Below, piece after piece: positions 27,941 to 32,309 of a stretch of DNA of 32,309 bases. The translations under genes and the position numbers were made by a program. The DNA comes from Treponema sp. (GTDB lineage: Bacteria > Spirochaetota > Spirochaetia > Treponematales > Breznakiellaceae), in contig JAITAI010000016.1 of NCBI GenBank assembly GCA_031284195.1, forward strand, positions 1 to 32,309. Direction: 5' to 3'. Every line of letters starts with the position of its first letter. Positions within the stretch are counted from its first letter, which is position 1. Below the pieces are notes generated by a model. That model was not told where the DNA came from. It did no database searches and was given only the letters and a program-made list of their open reading frames with translations.

Positions 27941-29812
27941 TTAGGTCTTGAAATGTTTTACCACACTCTCCATACCGTGAATGTTCTTGACGGTCTTTTC
28001 CGCTACTTCTGAGACACTTTTTGAGCTGCTTTCTATCTCATCAAACCCCGATGCTATTTGTTCAATATTTTGCTGAATCTGCCGGGAAGAATCCCTGAGG
28101 AGACTGATGGTGGTAATCATGGTGTTATTACCGGTACTCATTTCCTTGGAGCCTTTCCGTACCGTAGAGGTAACGTCATTGACCACTTGTAAGGTCTTAA
28201 GGATCTGGGAAGACCCTTCTTTTTGTTCGTTCATAGCCTGTCTGACTTCCCGTACAATGGCATCGGTTTTCCCAATCCGTTCTGAAACCCGGGTAAAGGC
28301 ACTTTCCGAATCCTTGGAAGTGGTAACCACTTCCGCGATGGCCTGCTGTACCAGGTTGATTTCTTCCCGGATATTCTTTGATTGTCCTGCAGAGGTCTCG
28401 GCGAGCTTGCGTATTTCATCTGCCACTACCGCAAAGCCTTTACCGGTATCTCCCGCGTGGGCCGCCTCAATTGCGGCATTCATGGCTAGGAGGTTGGTCT
28501 GGCTGGCAATGGTGGATATAACCTTGTTTGCTTCCAGCAACGCCGCAGAACGCTCTGCGATAAGTTCGATTTTCTTCATAGACTCGATCTGCGCCCCTTT
28601 GCCTTTTTCCGCTAGGGCGATGAGTTCAATAAACTGATCCGCCATTACATTGATGGACGTACTGACCGATGCAATATTACTCACCATTTCTTCTATTGAA
28701 GAAGAGGCAGTGGATATACTGTCCGCCTGCTCATCGATCATCTTCTCCATGCTCTTGATATTAGCGGCAACTTTTTCTACGGCCTCTGTGGAATCCCCTA
28801 CGGTGTTTACCTGGGCGTCGGCTTTATTCTTGACCGTATCGACACTGGAAGCAATCCGGGATAAGGCCCCTACAGAAGTCTGGGCATTCTGTTGCAGTTC
28901 CTTTCCTAATTCGAGAAAATTCCGCTGAAACTTCTTGATTGCATTGATATTCTCAGAAAGACCATGACAAAGATAATTGATGAGTCCTGCAATAGCCCCC
29001 AGTTCGTCCACCGAAGCAATGGTAATCCGCTGTTTCAAATCCTTTTCTTCTACGGTAATCCGCTCAAGCTCCTTGCTGATCAAGTCATAGATAGTGGACG
29101 TCCCTTTACCCTGTTCCAAGGCACACACCAAAGCCGCTACCAGAAATACAAGAGCGCTGACGATGCTTATCATCAAGGTTTTGGACAACAGGGCCCGCTC
29201 CCCTCCGGTAGCGGCTCCATACACCAATAGAGAACATCCGATACTCAAGAGTATGCTTCCCAGGATCATACCTCCGGGAACGATAATCAACTTATGGTAT
29301 TGCCCCTGTCTCCGTAAATCAGAAGGATACCGGATAACTGCTTGGGAAATCAAAAAGAGGCCTGTCTGCTTATCACTCGTAATAAAAACGAAGATTCCCC
29401 ATACCAGAACAAAGGCCAGATGGCACAGAAAAACCGCCCCTTTCTGATTATCAGGTATCCCCAGGGCTGAAGCAAAAGGAACAAGAACCGCCCCGTAAAG
29501 CCCGCCACCCAAAACATAGATACCAAATCCCTTCAATCCAAGCTCACCGATGTTTTGCAAGTTGGAACTATGCTTGCCTATGTCTTGCCACTGGGTTTTC
29601 TGAAACTCTTCCCCCATGGCGCTTCCCAGCTTAAGGAAAAGAGCGGCAACAAGGACAAGAAAAACCAAGCCCAGTCCGACCAAGACAGCCAAAGACCAAC
29701 CCTGAGCGTTCCCTGCATTCCTTATCATAAGAACAGACCCCAAGACTACCGCAACCTGGGCTAGTGCACTACCGATTGCGAGGGTAATATATGACCGCTG
29801 TGCTTCATTCAT
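27941..29812 (-). CDS. methyl-accepting chemotaxis protein with multi-pass membrane N-terminus
   Basis: signalling hairpin [54 protein letters not shown]; several TM helices before it. Confidence 0.92.
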   Translation of the reverse strand: MNEAQRSYITLAIGSALAQVAVVLGSVLMIRNAGNAQGWSLAVLVGLGLVFLVLVAALFLKLGSAMGEEFQKTQWQDIGKHSSNLQNIGELGLKGFGIYVLGGGLYGAVLVPFASALGIPDNQKGAVFLCHLAFVLVWGIFVFITSDKQTGLFLISQAVIRYPSDLRRQGQYHKLIIVPGGMILGSILLSIGCSLLVYGAATGGERALLSKTLMISIVSALVFLVAALVCALEQGKGTSTIYDLISKELERITVEEKDLKQRITIASVDELGAIAGLINYLCHGLSENINAIKKFQRNFLELGKELQQNAQTSVGALSRIASSVDTVKNKADAQVNTVGDSTEAVEKVAANIKSMEKMIDEQADSISTASSSIEEMVSNIASVSTSINVMADQFIELIALAEKGKGAQIESMKKIELIAERSAALLEANKVISTIASQTNLLAMNAAIEAAHAGDTGKGFAVVADEIRKLAETSAGQSKNIREEINLVQQAIAEVVTTSKDSESAFTRVSERIGKTDAIVREVRQAMNEQKEGSSQILKTLQVVNDVTSTVRKGSKEMSTGNNTMITTISLLRDSSRQIQQNIEQIASGFDEIESSSKSVSEVAEKTVKNIHGMESVVKHFKT

Positions 29813-30300
29813 CGAAAACCTCCGTTTGTTTAGTTTGACGTATCTCCATTATTCCCTATATTAACGACCCTACTCTCCTCCCTACTTATAAAGAGGAAAC
29901 AATACTCGATTAATACAAGGAATTACGGATTTTCATAAAATACCTGATAAACCATTTTTTCTACAATCACCAGTCGCCCTGCTGAACACGGCAGAAACAA
30001 CCCTTTAAGACTTCCGTTGAGTCTAGTGTGGCCCATGAAAAATGTCAAGGGGCTGTATTGCCTCATAAGTAATCCAAGCCCCATATACCTTACAGACGGA
30101 GGGATCCTAGGGTCCTGGGGTTCAGGGTGAAAGCTGGGTCAGTGCACGGGCCTCTCACCCTTACGGGTTCCATCAGTACAGAACCGGCTCAGTCCCTCAA
30201 AAATCCCCTCTCTCTCAGAACCGATTACCCCTGCGAATGGGCCATCCCCAGGTTTTGCGGGATCTGTTAAAAGCAATAACATAACTCGAATCCCTACCTT

Positions 30301-30322
30301 AAATATACGATAAATATACGAT
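30301..30322. repeat. perfect tandem 11-bp repeat AAATATACGAT x2
   Basis: direct reading; ~170 bp upstream of recQ start. Confidence 0.85.
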
Positions 30323-30492
30323 GAAATAGCGCCTCATTCCCGAACTGAGTCTTGGCTCTGACTAAAGCTTAGTCTGGACGCTGAAAATATTCCTAGAACC
30401 AGTTTCACCATTTACCTTGATGAAACAGCCTCGCTATTGAAGCAATACCGCTCTTGAGCGCCTTTTATCACGTACCTAGGTTAAGGAGGTTT

Positions 30493-32094
30493 ATGGTGGA
30501 AAATCCTTTAGAAGAAAATTACGCTCTTACAGAACCGGATCCCCTGGATGCGGCAGCGAAAGGGTTTTTCGGTGTGCCTTACCTGTTCCCTTACCAACGA
30601 CTGGTGGTATCCAATATCCTGGAAGCAGCAGAAGCTCGAGGGATCCCTATCCACTGGCCTGGGACTGGCCCTGCATCTGCTCCGGGGCTTAATACCCTTA
30701 AAACCCCAGGTTCCTGTGAAGAATCAGATCTCCTAGACGAAGAAGACCGGGAAAACCGAAGCAGACAGATCGTCATCCTCCCTACTGGCGCGGGGAAGTC
30801 CCTCTGTTTCCAGCTTCCCGCCATGTTGCTTGCAGGATCGACTCTGGTAATTTATCCTATTCTGTCTTTAATGGCAGACCAAGAACGGCGCTTACGAGAA
30901 CAGGGAATTGCTCCGGTTATACTCCGAGGGGGTCAAAGTCCAGAGGAACGGCAGGCCCTTTGGAATCGGCTCCATTCCGGGCAAAGCCGCTTCATCATCG
31001 CCAATCCAGAGGTGCTTCTGACCGCTTCGGTGTTGGGAAACCTAAAAGGACTCGGCATTGTCCACGTAGTGATTGATGAGGCCCATTGTGTCAGCGCATG
31101 GGGGGAACAGTTCAGGCCTAGCTATTTGGAAATTGCCAGAATACTCAATGCTATCAGGGGATCGCCGGGTCCTGTGGTAACTGCGTTTACTGCCACTGCT
31201 TCGGCATCGGTCCTAGAGAAAATAGAACAGAGCCTTTTCGGTAACCTCGGGGCTCACCGGATCATCGGTAACCCGGACCGAAGCAATATCCGCTATGCTA
31301 GCCAGGGTTGCATACTCCGGGATGTAGCGGTCCGAGACCTGCTCATCAAACATCCCAAGCCTGCCCTGGTATTCTGCTCTTCCAGGCTAGGAACCCAACA
31401 ACTGGCCCGTTACCTCAGAAACGAATGGGGGAACCAAGGATCAGCAGCCCAAGATATTCGGTTTTACCATGCAGGTTTAAGCCGGGAAGAAAAAAACGCC
31501 GGGGAAGGCTGGTTTTTTACCCATCCTCAAGGGATATTAATTGCCACCTGCGCCTATGGTATGGGAGTGGACAAGGGGGATATACGCACGGTGATACATC
31601 GAGATTGCCCGCCTTCGGTGGAAGCCTATCTCCAGGAATCAGGCCGGGCCGGGCGGGACAGAGGACCTGCCCAGGCGATACTCCTTTGGGGGCCTGATGA
31701 TGAAAGGGCCCTTAAACGGGCGTCCTCTGAGGCGAGCAGGAATCGCATTGCACTGCTCCTCTCCTATGCCCGGAATACCAAAGCATGTCGTCGTGCGGCT
31801 TTGCTTCGACTCCTCAATTATGAGGGGGCAAAGCAAAGCCTCCAATCAGACTGTTGCGATGTATGTGCAGGCCGGGCCTTAAACACCTTGCGCGAGGAGA
31901 CGAGTCTGATCGGATTTTTCAAGAACAACCGCCGCCGGTATACCCTTACCGAAGCAGCCCAGGTCTTATCCCAGGCTGCGCCCCTCAGATGGTCCCCGGA
32001 AGAGGCAAAACAAGCGATAACCCATCTTATCACCCATCATACCCTTCGGCAAATCACGCACCCTTTATGGAAGCACAAAATCGATTTTTTGTAA
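30493..32094 (+). CDS. recQ: RecQ-family ATP-dependent DNA helicase
   Basis: LPTGAGKSLCFQLPA, VIDEAHCVSAWGEQFRPSY, ESGRAGRDRGPA, CDVC zinc region; AAGGAGG supports start at 30493. Confidence 0.9.
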   Translation: MVENPLEENYALTEPDPLDAAAKGFFGVPYLFPYQRLVVSNILEAAEARGIPIHWPGTGPASAPGLNTLKTPGSCEESDLLDEEDRENRSRQIVILPTGAGKSLCFQLPAMLLAGSTLVIYPILSLMADQERRLREQGIAPVILRGGQSPEERQALWNRLHSGQSRFIIANPEVLLTASVLGNLKGLGIVHVVIDEAHCVSAWGEQFRPSYLEIARILNAIRGSPGPVVTAFTATASASVLEKIEQSLFGNLGAHRIIGNPDRSNIRYASQGCILRDVAVRDLLIKHPKPALVFCSSRLGTQQLARYLRNEWGNQGSAAQDIRFYHAGLSREEKNAGEGWFFTHPQGILIATCAYGMGVDKGDIRTVIHRDCPPSVEAYLQESGRAGRDRGPAQAILLWGPDDERALKRASSEASRNRIALLLSYARNTKACRRAALLRLLNYEGAKQSLQSDCCDVCAGRALNTLREETSLIGFFKNNRRRYTLTEAAQVLSQAAPLRWSPEEAKQAITHLITHHTLRQITHPLWKHKIDFL

Positions 32095-32309
32095 TTTTTT
32101 GCCTTCAAGGGTTGGTAAACCATGCTTGGCACTCATTCCCTCTATTTGGGTATTCTCGAACCAAACATCCAGCCATAGGAACGTCTATCTCTGGGCAACT
32201 TAGGGCCTCTGTTAAAGAAAAACCTCCAGAACCTTCCCCCTAACCTGTTTTTTACAAGTAGGATGAACCGGTCGTTTTTCCCAAAAGCTACAGCCCCCTA
32301 ATGCTCTAC

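Noticed and set aside
28107-28637. 176-aa plus-strand ORF
   Set aside because: Antisense shadow of the MCP signalling domain.
30090-30240. GTTCAGGGTGAAAGCTGGGTCAGTGCACGG resembling a cobalamin-riboswitch core upstream of recQ
   Set aside because: Only a short resemblance; no B12 box, and recQ is not an expected target. Needs cmsearch RF00174.

Overview
Chromosomal window with spirochaete (Treponema-like) gene content; the taxon is inferred from protein style and gene order, not from a search. From left to right: pyrC-pyrI on the minus strand; a plus-strand translation operon (rpsP, KH-domain protein, rimM, trmD, rplS, YraN family) that runs into two small lineage-type ORFs, a GGDEF protein and mtnN; a small MerR-like HTH protein; a minus-strand PHP / SDR / FGGY-kinase cassette; a decayed stretch (13.0-14.3 kb) holding an SDR remnant; an RlpA/SPOR-like secreted protein; a second decayed stretch with a GH5-like remnant; acylphosphatase; luxS; trkH-trkA; aroA; a signalling block (HD-GYP response regulator, hybrid histidine kinase, chemoreceptor); and recQ. 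I saw no CRISPR array, tRNA/rRNA gene, complete transposase or recognisable defence system. The best candidates for something undescribed are not proteins. One is a possible small RNA between luxS and acyP, with a promoter, an 11-bp internal stem and a terminator whose loop carries an exact anti-Shine-Dalgarno sequence. The others are a diverged pair of ~265-300 bp structured intergenic elements with inverted-repeat ends (13.3 and 23.1-23.4 kb), and a dispersed GTTTCAAAA palindrome family at gene boundaries. All were read by eye, with no alignments or folding run.
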